From a virus, in IMG/VR virus record IMGVR_UViG_3300026519_000073, positions 1-21,140 of that record: DNA of 21,140 bases. One strand, written 5' to 3'. This document shows, in pieces, positions 8,052 to 14,164 of the stretch (position 1 is its first letter; every line of letters begins with the position of its first letter). The notes below the pieces were generated by a model. The model had not been told where the DNA came from, did no database searches, and saw nothing but the letters and a program-made list of their open reading frames with translations. The position numbers were made by a program, and so were the translations under genes.

Positions 8052-8432
8052 TTAGAAATTTATCTTGAGCCCAATGCTGTAGTTGTTCAGGACAATCGCC
8101 CCGCTTACAACAATGGTCCCTATTTGCCACTTTGCGCGATAGCGCCGTGGTAGAGCGAGCGACACGCCAAAATGGAGCATGGCAGCAGTCGCAAAGTATT
8201 GGGCGATGACCTTACTATCAGGACATCTACCCAAAATCGGGTTAAGTTCATACTTTTCCCCACATCTCTTTGAGATGTCTAACGTCTGACCTGCATCAAC
8301 GACATTGATTACTTGCCAGGCAATTTCTCTTTTAGTGTCACCGACCATCCACTCATCTGCGTGACACTGACCTGCGCCAATGACCAGCATTGTCAGCAGC
8401 ACCAGAAAAGCGAGTGGCCGGTGAATTGTCAC
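8052..8432 (-). CDS. Exported or membrane protein, function unknown
   Basis: A 126-residue protein starting with GTG that overlaps the upstream stop (GTGA), with AAGGAA about nine bases upstream. Residues 1-26 form a typical signal peptide: basic start (MTIHRP), hydrophobic core (LAFLVLLTMLVIGAG) and likely cleavage after CHA. The mature part holds EIAWQVINVVDAGQT, ELNPILG and two moderately hydrophobic segments near the C-terminus (VIAQYFATAAMLHFGVSLAL and IGTIVVSGAIVLNNY). Similar small exported proteins with a 'Q..n..D..QT' and 'NPILG' pattern occur in bacteria without known function. An exported protein inside a replication operon is unusual; it could act at the envelope, for example in superinfection exclusion, but this is a guess. 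Confidence 0.78.
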   Translation of the reverse strand: MTIHRPLAFLVLLTMLVIGAGQCHADEWMVGDTKREIAWQVINVVDAGQTLDISKRCGEKYELNPILGRCPDSKVIAQYFATAAMLHFGVSLALPRRYRAKWQIGTIVVSGAIVLNNYSIGLKINF

Positions 8433-8680
8433 TGCAATGTTTCCTTGTTGTAACTGGCAGCTTCCTTGTAAAGCTGTGCTGCTGCGCTACCAGCCCTTAC
8501 AGCTTCAAGGACATGATAACGCACCGTCTCGTTATAGTAAGGAAGAAGGTTTGACAGAAGAATGATGGCAGCGGTATCTGCATCGTCAGGCATATCCATC
8601 GACTCGTCAGGGTACTCAACTTTCAGTTTGGTGTACCCTTCTTCCTCGTGTACTTCAAAAGTCAAAACGTACTTTTTCAT
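8429..8680 (-). CDS. Hypothetical protein
   Basis: An 83-residue acidic protein beginning MKKYVLTFEVHEEEGYTKLKV and ending YKEAASYNKETLQ. The N-terminus is probably beta-strand and the C-terminus helical; no known domain is recognised. Two ATGs are possible. The one at 8680 is preferred: it overlaps the upstream TGA (ATGA) and has GAGG nine bases before it. The ATG at 8689 touches the GAGG and has no room for a ribosome-binding site. It overlaps the exported protein's GTG, so the two are probably translated together. Confidence 0.75.
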   Translation of the reverse strand: MKKYVLTFEVHEEEGYTKLKVEYPDESMDMPDDADTAAIILLSNLLPYYNETVRYHVLEAVRAGSAAAQLYKEAASYNKETLQ

Positions 8681-8913
8681 TTTCCACATCCTCTCGTATC
8701 TACTATGTAACCCTCGGGGACGAGCATTTCATTTTTGCACACAACGCATTTCAGTTTCGCTACCGCCTTCCCATCCAAAACCTTCATTCCAACAAGTGTA
8801 AATGAATGGTGGCTTTCTTTGTCTGATGGCATAAGCAAGGCGTCGATAGACGCCATGGCACCCATGACTTCTTCTGCTGTCTTGTCATTGGGTATTTCAA
8901 TCTTCAGTTCCAT
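8677..8913 (-). CDS. Hypothetical protein with CxxC motif
   Basis: A 78-residue protein with AGGAGAT upstream of its ATG. It begins MELKIEIPNDKTAEEVMGAM, suggesting a beta-strand followed by a helix, and has LKCVVCKNEM (54-63) near the C-terminus plus a last CGK. The CVVC pair could bind zinc alone or with Cys76. No family is recognised. Its first 17 bases overlap the end of the upstream gene and its stop overlaps the next start, typical of the tightly packed small genes in this part of the operon. Confidence 0.75.
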   Translation of the reverse strand: MELKIEIPNDKTAEEVMGAMASIDALLMPSDKESHHSFTLVGMKVLDGKAVAKLKCVVCKNEMLVPEGYIVDTRGCGK

Positions 8914-9148
8914 TTTCGATCTCCTTCAGGATTGCATAAACTTCATCCATGCTCTTATTGAAAGGCAGATTTGCATACAGCCTATAGATGTGACATTCCT
9001 CTTTGCAGCCTTTACGTTTGCTGCACTTGAAGCATGGACACTTACTTGCATCATCCATAGCCTGCCTGTATTTAAGCATGGGATCATGAAACTTCTTGCT
9101 ATAGAACCCACCATCAATCCCTAAACTTGCTCCGCTTCTGTCTTTCAT
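8897..9148 (-). CDS. Small cysteine-rich, possible zinc-binding protein
   Basis: An 83-residue protein with five cysteines in one cluster (CPCFKCSKRKGCKEECHIY, about residues 37-55). The spacing CxCxxC followed by C and C-H suggests a zinc knuckle rich in lysine, which could bind DNA or a host protein. The N-terminus (DRSGASLGIDGGFYSKKFHDP) and the C-terminal helix (SMDEVYAILKEIENGTED) are not recognised. The ATG overlaps the upstream stop (ATGA). Small cysteine-rich proteins in early phage operons often modify host functions; nothing more specific is visible. Confidence 0.75.
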   Translation of the reverse strand: MKDRSGASLGIDGGFYSKKFHDPMLKYRQAMDDASKCPCFKCSKRKGCKEECHIYRLYANLPFNKSMDEVYAILKEIENGTED

Positions 9149-9396
9149 AACGGCCAGTCCTGGTAGTCTTTGGTTTCATCCCAAAGCATCTTAAACACCC
9201 TTCCCCATTCAATCAGCCCTACAGCCAAGGCAATCGTTGCGATAATTGCCGGACCGTAGCTGAAGGGGATTGTCCCTGTGGCAAGCATGCCACCGAGATT
9301 GACAAACCAAAACGAGGCGATAAACACCGTGACAATCTCCAATAGGATCGTGTCAAGGATAAAACGATAAGTACCAGGCTCATAGTGTTTCATCAT
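9145..9396 (-). CDS. Small membrane protein with two transmembrane helices
   Basis: An 83-residue protein with two hydrophobic segments: ILDTILLEIVTVFIASFWFV and IIATIALAVGLIEWG, separated by a short loop (NLGGMLATGTIPFSYGP). It ends in a charged tail (KMLWDETKDYQDWPL). It is predicted to span the inner membrane twice. The ATG overlaps the upstream stop (ATGA) with GAGG upstream; a second ATG three bases on is equally possible. The longer frame from 9480 is rejected because it lies within the upstream gene. No family is recognised. It could be a holin-like or exclusion protein, but it is not near lysis genes and this is not supported further. Confidence 0.72.
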   Translation of the reverse strand: MMKHYEPGTYRFILDTILLEIVTVFIASFWFVNLGGMLATGTIPFSYGPAIIATIALAVGLIEWGRVFKMLWDETKDYQDWPL

Positions 9397-9785
9397 TCCA
9401 TTTCCTCTGGTGTGGGTCTGCGGCACTCGTCCCATGTGATTTTTAGCTCCGCAGTCCATGAAGTAGTCCCAGCGTTCCACGTTAAAGGCTTGCCGTTATC
9501 GTCAACCCCAGCAAAGTACCGCTTTTTCCATTTTATGTGGTATTTATCCTTTACCATCACTGGATCGTCGATCTGGAAATCGGCGTATGGCATATCTTCC
9601 ACAAGATCGTAATGGTGGTCTCTGCCCTGCTTTGCGAAAAGCCCTTCCTCAGTGTGGGTAAAAAGATAGCCATTTTTATCCATAGAAACCACAGGGTATT
9701 TGCAATTATTGCCATCTATACATAGAATCCGCGCGGACTCTCCGTTGCGGTAACGGTACTTTTTGCTCATGTCGATTTTGCTCAT
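9393..9785 (-). CDS. Hypothetical phage protein
   Basis: A 130-residue protein beginning MSKIDMSKKYRYRNGESARILCID, followed by YPVVSMDKNGYLFTHTEEG. This pattern of short beta-strands (a 'YrtrdG..ariL' start, then 'yPVv....G') is familiar from phage proteins of unknown function that seem to bind nothing known. The middle part (DDPVMVKDKYHIKWKKRYFAGVDDNGKPLTW) looks like a second repeat of the same strand pattern. Upstream there is only a weak GAAGA, so the start could also be Met6. It is coupled to the membrane protein that follows. Confidence 0.75.
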   Translation of the reverse strand: MSKIDMSKKYRYRNGESARILCIDGNNCKYPVVSMDKNGYLFTHTEEGLFAKQGRDHHYDLVEDMPYADFQIDDPVMVKDKYHIKWKKRYFAGVDDNGKPLTWNAGTTSWTAELKITWDECRRPTPEEME

Positions 9786-9796
9786 TGTTTCGTCTT

Positions 9797-10000
9797 CTAT
9801 TCAATTCGCAAATGTACAAATGCTTCTTTGTGGTATCGCTTTTCTGTGCCATCCTTCCTGATCACAGATACATATTCCCTACGCTTATGATCAAAGCGTT
9901 TTGTGAAAGACGCTACATCCTTCTCTATGTACGCTCTACCGAATTTGTCTGTAAAAATAAGCTTCATTGCCCGCCCCCATGATAGCGAAAGTTTCACCAT
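9797..10000 (-). CDS. Small hypothetical basic protein
   Basis: A 67-residue protein with many lysines and arginines (DVASFTKRFDHKRREYVSVIRKDG). The start at 10000 has AAGGA about ten bases upstream. A shorter form of 56 residues beginning MKLIFTDKFGRAY at 9967 has a G-rich stretch before it and is also credible. The body resembles a small beta-barrel with RKDGTEKRYHKEAF. No family is recognised. It is separated by 31 bases from the upstream stop, the largest gap between the small genes. Confidence 0.65.
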   Translation of the reverse strand: MVKLSLSWGRAMKLIFTDKFGRAYIEKDVASFTKRFDHKRREYVSVIRKDGTEKRYHKEAFVHLRIE

Positions 10001-10031
10001 TCTTATGCTTCCTTCCTAGTTTGGTCCATTG

Positions 10032-10244
10032 TTATTTCCCCCTTTCAAGCAGACGCATGACGACATCTCTAAGTTCGATATACGCACCTATAGATGTTAA
10101 CGAGTCTTTTTCTCTCTTTTTGACATACTTCACTGCTGCATACACAACCGGCATATAAACGCCATGCACGATGTCACGATACTCGTCAAAGTCCCTTTGC
10201 AGAGACTTCGCCAGGTCATGCAGCTTCTTTTCATCAACAGGCAT
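10032..10244 (-). CDS. Small hypothetical helical protein
   Basis: A 70-residue, probably all-helical protein (KKLHDLAKSLQRDFDEYRDI, then VYAAVKYVKKREKD and IELRDVVMRLLERGK). No family is recognised and it has no membrane segment. Its ATG overlaps the upstream stop (TAATG), and a G-rich stretch (GGGCGGGG) ahead of it can serve as the ribosome-binding site. It appears to be translated together with the gene before it. Confidence 0.7.
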   Translation of the reverse strand: MPVDEKKLHDLAKSLQRDFDEYRDIVHGVYMPVVYAAVKYVKKREKDSLTSIGAYIELRDVVMRLLERGK

Positions 10245-10579
10245 TACCCCGCCCTTCCATAATAGGTCACGCCAAGGACATCAATCTCGGTGTAATCGGC
10301 CTTCAGGTTTTCGGCAGTGGCTTCTTCGTCGACGACGATATACCAGGGAAGGTCAGAGGGGAGGTCGCCGCAATCTTGCAGCAGTTCAATGCAATACTTA
10401 GTAAAGTAGCTGTAACGGATAAGCGGCTCGTCATACTTGAAGTCAACGACTTCGCTGTCAGCTTCTTCGATGACCTGCTCTAACAGGTCAGCCGTCGTAT
10501 CGTCGCCTTCATTGCGAAGACGCTCAACTTCATCGACGAGTTCGGTTCGGGTGATTGTGTCCTGGTGTTGGATGCTCAT
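10244..10579 (-). CDS. Hypothetical phage protein with YTEIDVLGVTYYGR end
   Basis: A 111-residue acidic protein. The first half (TRTELVDEVERLRNEGDDTTADLLEQVIEEA) is a charged helix. The second half (FTKYCIELLQDCGDLP, then WYIVVDEEATAENLKADYTEIDVLGVTYYGR) matches a widespread phage domain seen in proteins annotated as antirestriction-like or hypothetical, with a helical 'yA.eLaed.g', a 'iDwe.tA..l..DYt.v' helix and a final 'G.tYy.R' strand. No activity is established. GGGAGAG lies before the ATG. The gene follows the heptamer repeat, which separates it from the pentapeptide-repeat gene. Confidence 0.8.
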   Translation of the reverse strand: MSIQHQDTITRTELVDEVERLRNEGDDTTADLLEQVIEEADSEVVDFKYDEPLIRYSYFTKYCIELLQDCGDLPSDLPWYIVVDEEATAENLKADYTEIDVLGVTYYGRAG

Positions 10580-10591
10580 GTCTGCTCTCCC

Positions 10592-10644
10592 GTTTACTGT
10601 TTACTGTTTACTGTTTACTGTTTACTGTTTACTGTTTACTGTTT
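10592..10644. repeat. Perfect tandem heptamer (GTTTACT, about 7.6 copies)
   Basis: Seven exact GTTTACT units are followed by GTTT. On the minus strand the unit is AGTAAAC. The array begins inside the end of the pentapeptide-repeat gene, whose TAA stop is supplied by one unit, and ends ten bases before the GGGAGAG of the next gene. Since 7 is not a multiple of 3, each extra unit shifts the frame, and the TAA in each unit gives stops in all three frames. Confidence 0.95.
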
Positions 10645-11172
10645 TGCCCCACGCAGAATGGCCCCGCGCAGGTTGGCCCCATCCAGGTAGGCTCCGCGGA
10701 TGTCTGTATTGCGCAAATCGGCCTCACGCAAGTCGGCCTTACGCAAGTCGGCTTCACGCAGGTCAGCCCAGCGAAGCCCCGAATCGCCAAGGCTGGCTTC
10801 ACGCAGATCGGCTTTGGGCAAGTAGGCATCGCGCAGGTTAGCCCCTCGCAGGTAGGCCCCACGCATGTTGGCCCTAAAGAAGTCGGCACCGCTCAGATTG
10901 GCCTCGTGCAGGTTGGCACCGCTCAGGTTGGCACCGCTCAGGTTGGCACCGCTCAGATTGGCCTCGTGCAGGTTGGCACCGCTCAGGTCGGCACCGCTCA
11001 GATTGGCCTCGTGCAGGTTGGCACCGCTCAGGTCGGCACCGCTCAGGTTGGCACCGCGCAGGATGGCCCTACGCAAGTCGACCTCACGCAAGTCAGCCTG
11101 TTCTCCCTCGACGTCCTCCGCAAGCCACGCGGCATGCAGGGTAAGGATTTCTTTCAGTTCTTGTGCATTCAT
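10636..11172 (-). CDS. Pentapeptide-repeat protein
   Basis: A 178-residue protein. A short helical N-terminus (MNAQELKEILTLHAAWLAED) is followed by about 28 pentapeptide units of the A(D/N)LxX type, with a run of ANLSGADLSG and ANLHE units between about residues 40 and 95 and more varied units afterwards. The repeats fold as a right-handed square beta-helix. Some members (MfpA, Qnr) mimic DNA and bind gyrase, but most have no known role. AGGAGA precedes the ATG and it is the first gene after the leftward promoter, so it should be made early. The frame beginning at 11265 would start upstream of the promoter and is rejected. Near-identical units at DNA level suggest recent unit duplication. Confidence 0.93.
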   Translation of the reverse strand: MNAQELKEILTLHAAWLAEDVEGEQADLREVDLRRAILRGANLSGADLSGANLHEANLSGADLSGANLHEANLSGANLSGANLSGANLHEANLSGADFFRANMRGAYLRGANLRDAYLPKADLREASLGDSGLRWADLREADLRKADLREADLRNTDIRGAYLDGANLRGAILRGAKQ

Positions 11173-11233
11173 ATCTGCTCTCCTGTCCTTCTGTTTGTCT
11201 GTTTTGCCCCGCCCACTCGGCAAGGTTGAGTCA

Positions 11234-11262
11234 ATCCTAGACCAGCTTTCCCCATGTGTCAA
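11234..11262 (-). promoter_or_regulatory. Leftward sigma70-type promoter
   Basis: On the minus strand a perfect -35 box TTGACA (11262-11257) is followed after 17 bases by TAGGAT (11239-11234, four of six consensus positions). It would start transcription about 60 bases before the pentapeptide-repeat gene and so drive the leftward operon. A second TTGACACA copy lies 13 bases further upstream and may be a repressor or activator site. Confidence 0.7.
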
Positions 11263-11290
11263 CATTTTGTGTCAAGATTTTGTTGCAACA
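11255..11290. promoter_or_regulatory. Candidate operator region between divergent promoters
   Basis: Two direct TGTGTCAA copies (11255-11262 and 11268-11275) are 13 bases apart, followed by the perfect palindrome TGTTGCAACA (11281-11290). They lie on or between the -35 boxes of the two promoters. A protein bound here could control both directions; the small HTH protein encoded just downstream is the natural candidate, by inference from position. Confidence 0.5.
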
Positions 11291-11311
11291 TCCTTCCGCC
11301 CAGCCTATGAT
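11283..11311 (+). promoter_or_regulatory. Rightward sigma70-type promoter
   Basis: TTGCAA (11283-11288, four of six consensus positions) and TATGAT (11306-11311, five of six) are 17 bases apart. The start of transcription would lie near 11318, about 40 bases ahead of the HTH regulator gene. The -35 box is inside the TGTTGCAACA palindrome, so a repressor there would block this promoter. Confidence 0.65.
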
Positions 11312-11357
11312 TGCCCTCAGACAACCGCACCCCAAAGCAAAATCAAGGACTTATACA

Positions 11358-11573
11358 ATGGACAAGTACCTGAAGACTGCTCTCGACCTGCACGGCACCT
11401 GGGCCAAGCTGGTCTATGAGATCAACAAACACCTGACCCGTGCCGGGCAACCGGCGCTCTCCCAGCAGGCCATCCAGAACTGGGCGACGCGGGGCATCCC
11501 CGCCAATCGCGCCTTTGTCATCGAACGAGTGACCGATGGCAAGGTCAAGGCCAAAGACATCATAAAGGGGTGA
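11358..11573 (+). CDS. Cro/YdaS-like HTH regulator
   Basis: A 71-residue protein with a helix-turn-helix (about 34-56: LSQQAIQNWATRGIPANRAF) followed by VIERVTDGKVKAKDI. This is the arrangement of YdaS/Cro-like small DNA-binding proteins, where the second helix contacts DNA and the 'IP..ra..iE..t.G' stretch closes the fold. AAGGAC lies eight bases before the ATG. A longer frame from 11256 would start upstream of the promoter and is rejected. As the first gene of the rightward unit next to two divergent promoters, it probably represses one or both. No opposing CI-like repressor gene is visible. Confidence 0.82.
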   Translation: MDKYLKTALDLHGTWAKLVYEINKHLTRAGQPALSQQAIQNWATRGIPANRAFVIERVTDGKVKAKDIIKG

Positions 11574-11579
11574 GCCATC

Positions 11580-13679
11580 ATGACGACCTATAGAGCAGCA
11601 GCCGTCGAACTGCTGGAAGCAGGCTATGAGCCTATCCCCATCATGCCAAACAGCAAACGCCCAGCCATCAAAGGGTGGACGGGCATTGACCTGACCAGAG
11701 ACACTGTTGTTACCCTGGCAGAGCAATACGCCGATTATGGCGTCGGCTTGCGCGGCGGAAAGCTCATGGTCATTGACATGGACATCACTGACAAGGACAT
11801 CGTGCAGCACCTTGTCGCCTGGTGCCGGAAACACCTTGGCCGGGGACTTTCCAGAATAGGCCAGCCCCCGAAAATCGCCCTGTTCTATCAGGCAGAAACA
11901 CCTTCCCCCATCAGGCAGTCAGCGACCTATTCCATAGGGCACATCGAGGCCCGGTCAACAGGCACACAGACAGTCGCCTTTGGCGTACACCCGGCAACAA
12001 ACCAACCCTATCAATGGCTTGACAAGACCCCAATCACAACCTCCCTTCACGACCTGCCTGTAGTCCCTGCCTCTAAAATCAATGCCCTGTTCGCCTATCT
12101 CGACTCCCTCTGCACCGAGCAGGGTATCGAGCCAGACACTCAGCCAGCCGACGATGACAGTACACATACTGGCGAGTGGATGGCCCCCAAGTACAGCATC
12201 AGCGACAAGGACTTGGCCCAGGCTCTTTCCTACTTGCCGTCCGATGATTACCATGATTGGGTCAAGGTCGGCATGGCCTTATATCATCATTACGATGGCT
12301 CGCCGGAGGGACTGGAACTCTGGGAGCTATGGTCATCCCGCTCGCCCAAGTTCCAGCCTGGCGACTGCGAAACAAAGTGGGATACCTTCCACGAAACAGG
12401 GAAACGCTCTACTGTCACCATCGGCACCATCCTGAAGCTGGCCCAGCTTGAGGGCTGGCATAACCCCGGCCCATACATCCCCATCAACACCGAAGACGCC
12501 GAGCAACAGGTCACGACTGCCGACCCCTCGACACTCATGGAGCGCATACTGACGACCGAGCCCCCACCGGTCGAATGGCTCATAGACGGGCTGCTGTTGG
12601 CGAATAGGGTCTGCCTGTTGGTCGCCCCAGGCGGGACCGGCAAGTCCATCCTGACTCTGCAAATGGCCTGGGCTGTCGCTACGGGGACGCCTTTCCTTGA
12701 CGCCACCGTAGAACAGGCCCCGGTTCTGGTTCTTGGGGCCGAGGATGACAACGACGACCTGCATAGGCGACTCCATGCCATCTACAAGGCCGCGCTCGAT
12801 GAGTTCCCGTCCAGTGATGACGCCATCGACAGCGATGCCATGGTAAGGGACGCTATCGCCAACCTGGTCCCCGTCTCCCTGGTTGGCAGATCGGTGCAAC
12901 TCATTCAGCGGGACGGGGCCGGGCACTCGATGACGCCCCTGGTCGATAAGGTCATCGCCAAGGCCAGCAGCGTCAACGCCAGGCTAATCATCATTGACCC
13001 GCTATCCCGTTTCGGATGCGGCGAAGAAGGGCCGGACATGATCCGATTCGCGGAAACCCTGGAACACATTAGAGACAAGACCGGGGCAACCATCCTGGCC
13101 GTCCACCACGCCAACAAGGCATCCATGCGGGAAGGTGGCGCAGATATGCAGTTCGCCGCTAGGGGACACTCCGCCCTGACAGACTCAGTACGGTTCCAGC
13201 TAAACATGGCTTCTATGCACCCGGACGATGCCAAGAACCATGGCCTGAAGCCGTCTGAGGCCCCAATGTACGTCAAGCTGGCCGTGAGCAAGACCAACTA
13301 CTCTGCCCGCTCAGATGGCCTCTGGCTGCGCCGTGGGGCGGGCGGCGTCATGGCCCTGGTGGACATCGACCAGCGGGTGCAGGACGTGGACGAGAAAGAG
13401 CGCGAGGCGCTGGATGACAGACTGCTATCGGCCATAGCCAGATATGCAAGAGCCGGGGGCCCGGCGACCAAGAGGGCGATAAAGGAAATGGCTGGGGAGA
13501 ATGGTCCGCTCAGGGCGTCCAGGGGGGCGGTCATGATGTCCATGGAAAGACTCATCGAGGCCGAAAAAGTCATCCTTGCGCCGAAAGGTGGGCGGGGTGG
13601 CGGGTATGTCTTGCTTCCTGCAATCGAGAGTGAAAACGAGGAAGAAAAGGGGGATGTCGATGACCTTCTTGACGTATGA
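11580..13679 (+). CDS. Prim-pol primase fused to RepA-like helicase
   Basis: A 699-residue replication protein. Residues 1-175 are a bifunctional primase-polymerase domain (YEPIPIMPNSKRPAIKGW, VIDMDIT with Asp66 and Asp68, IEARSTGTQTVAFGVHP). A PriCT-2-like domain follows (about 208-292: ALSYLPSDDYHDWVKVGMAL). Then a RepA/AAA_25 ATPase: APGGTGKS (349-356, Walker A), LVLGAEDD (383-390), LIIIDPLSRF (469-478, Walker B) and ILAVHHANK (505-513, sensor-type motif). A C-terminal part (610-680) looks like a winged helix. It should prime and unwind DNA for the family A polymerase encoded on the other strand. It starts six bases after the regulator stop, with GGGG upstream. The C-terminus is acidic (EEEKGDVDDLLDV). 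Confidence 0.95.
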   Translation: MTTYRAAAVELLEAGYEPIPIMPNSKRPAIKGWTGIDLTRDTVVTLAEQYADYGVGLRGGKLMVIDMDITDKDIVQHLVAWCRKHLGRGLSRIGQPPKIALFYQAETPSPIRQSATYSIGHIEARSTGTQTVAFGVHPATNQPYQWLDKTPITTSLHDLPVVPASKINALFAYLDSLCTEQGIEPDTQPADDDSTHTGEWMAPKYSISDKDLAQALSYLPSDDYHDWVKVGMALYHHYDGSPEGLELWELWSSRSPKFQPGDCETKWDTFHETGKRSTVTIGTILKLAQLEGWHNPGPYIPINTEDAEQQVTTADPSTLMERILTTEPPPVEWLIDGLLLANRVCLLVAPGGTGKSILTLQMAWAVATGTPFLDATVEQAPVLVLGAEDDNDDLHRRLHAIYKAALDEFPSSDDAIDSDAMVRDAIANLVPVSLVGRSVQLIQRDGAGHSMTPLVDKVIAKASSVNARLIIIDPLSRFGCGEEGPDMIRFAETLEHIRDKTGATILAVHHANKASMREGGADMQFAARGHSALTDSVRFQLNMASMHPDDAKNHGLKPSEAPMYVKLAVSKTNYSARSDGLWLRRGAGGVMALVDIDQRVQDVDEKEREALDDRLLSAIARYARAGGPATKRAIKEMAGENGPLRASRGAVMMSMERLIEAEKVILAPKGGRGGGYVLLPAIESENEEEKGDVDDLLDV

Positions 13680-13705
13680 AAAACGGAAGTGGGCAAGTGG
13701 GCCAA

Positions 13706-13755
13706 AAGTGGGCCAAGGGGGTTGGCCCACTTCTTTTTGCTGTTTTTACAGGTTT
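13706..13755 (+). terminator. Probable terminator after the primase-helicase gene
   Basis: The first repeat hairpin has an 11-bp stem (AAGTGGGCCAA and TTGGCCCACTT, loop of five G) and is followed by CTTTTTGCTGTTTTT, then GGTTTTTT. Placed 27 bases after the stop codon, it has the form of a Rho-independent terminator for the early rightward transcript. Confidence 0.65.
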
Positions 13756-13756
13756 T

Positions 13757-13785
13757 TTGACATTTCGCCTATTTTCACGTTGATT
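13757..13785 (+). promoter_or_regulatory. Weak candidate late promoter
   Basis: A perfect TTGACA lies just after the terminator tail. At 17 bases the matching -10 is only TTGATT (three of six). If transcription stops at the hairpin before it, a promoter somewhere in this stretch must feed the packaging genes. The site is suggestive only. Confidence 0.22.
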
Positions 13786-13827
13786 TTACCTAAGTGGGCA
13801 GACAGGTTGGCCCAGTTATTTGCATAT

Positions 13828-14164
13828 AAATCAATAGCTTGCGAGACAAAAAGAAGTGGGCCAGAAGTGGGCCAAGGGGACTGGCCCACTTACATTGAAA
13901 ACATGGCAAAAGAAGTGGGCCAGAAGTGGGCCAAACCGCTTGGCCAACTTTGGCCCACTTTCTGTTTCTATAAAAATCAAGAACTTACGAAAGTGGGCAA
14001 GTGGGCCAAAAGTGGGCCAAACAGCTTGGCCCACTTTGAGGCAAAAATCGCAATTTGTAAGTTGTTGATTTTTAACGATTTAAGTGGGCCAACAGGGCTT
14101 GGCCCACTTAGAAGTGGGCAGGCCCCTTGGCCCACTTCTTTTTCCTTCCAAATCAATAACTTAC
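13828..14164. repeat. Second dispersed 15-mer, AAATCAAnAACTTAC
   Basis: Copies at 13974-13988 (n=G) and 14150-14164 (n=T) are direct, 14057-14071 is inverted (n=C), and 13828-13842 is a direct copy with two changes (AAATCAATAGCTTGC). They sit in the AT-rich spacers of the larger array, between its hairpin clusters. The alternation of an AT-rich and a GC-rich unit resembles iteron arrays at replication origins. Confidence 0.75.
14112..14144 (+). terminator. Terminator-like hairpin in the repeat array
   Basis: A shortened forward unit pairs with TTGGCCCACTT over at least eight base pairs and is followed by CTTTTTCC. It has terminator form, but it lies 130 bases before the next gene and may be only one more repeat cluster. 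Confidence 0.4.

Noticed and set aside
10555-11229. Plus-strand ORF with repeated AQIGLVQVGTAQVG-type peptides
   Set aside because: Antisense shadow of the pentapeptide-repeat gene; the repetitive protein simply mirrors the repeated DNA.
10865-11419. Plus-strand ORF rich in LAPLRLAS
   Set aside because: Also antisense to the pentapeptide-repeat gene; it crosses both promoters and the regulator start.
12290-13730. Several long minus-strand ORFs opposite the primase-helicase gene
   Set aside because: All are antisense to a gene with complete domain motifs and have no motifs of their own.
13825-13830. TATAAA as a late promoter -10 box
   Set aside because: No acceptable -35 box lies 16-18 bases upstream.
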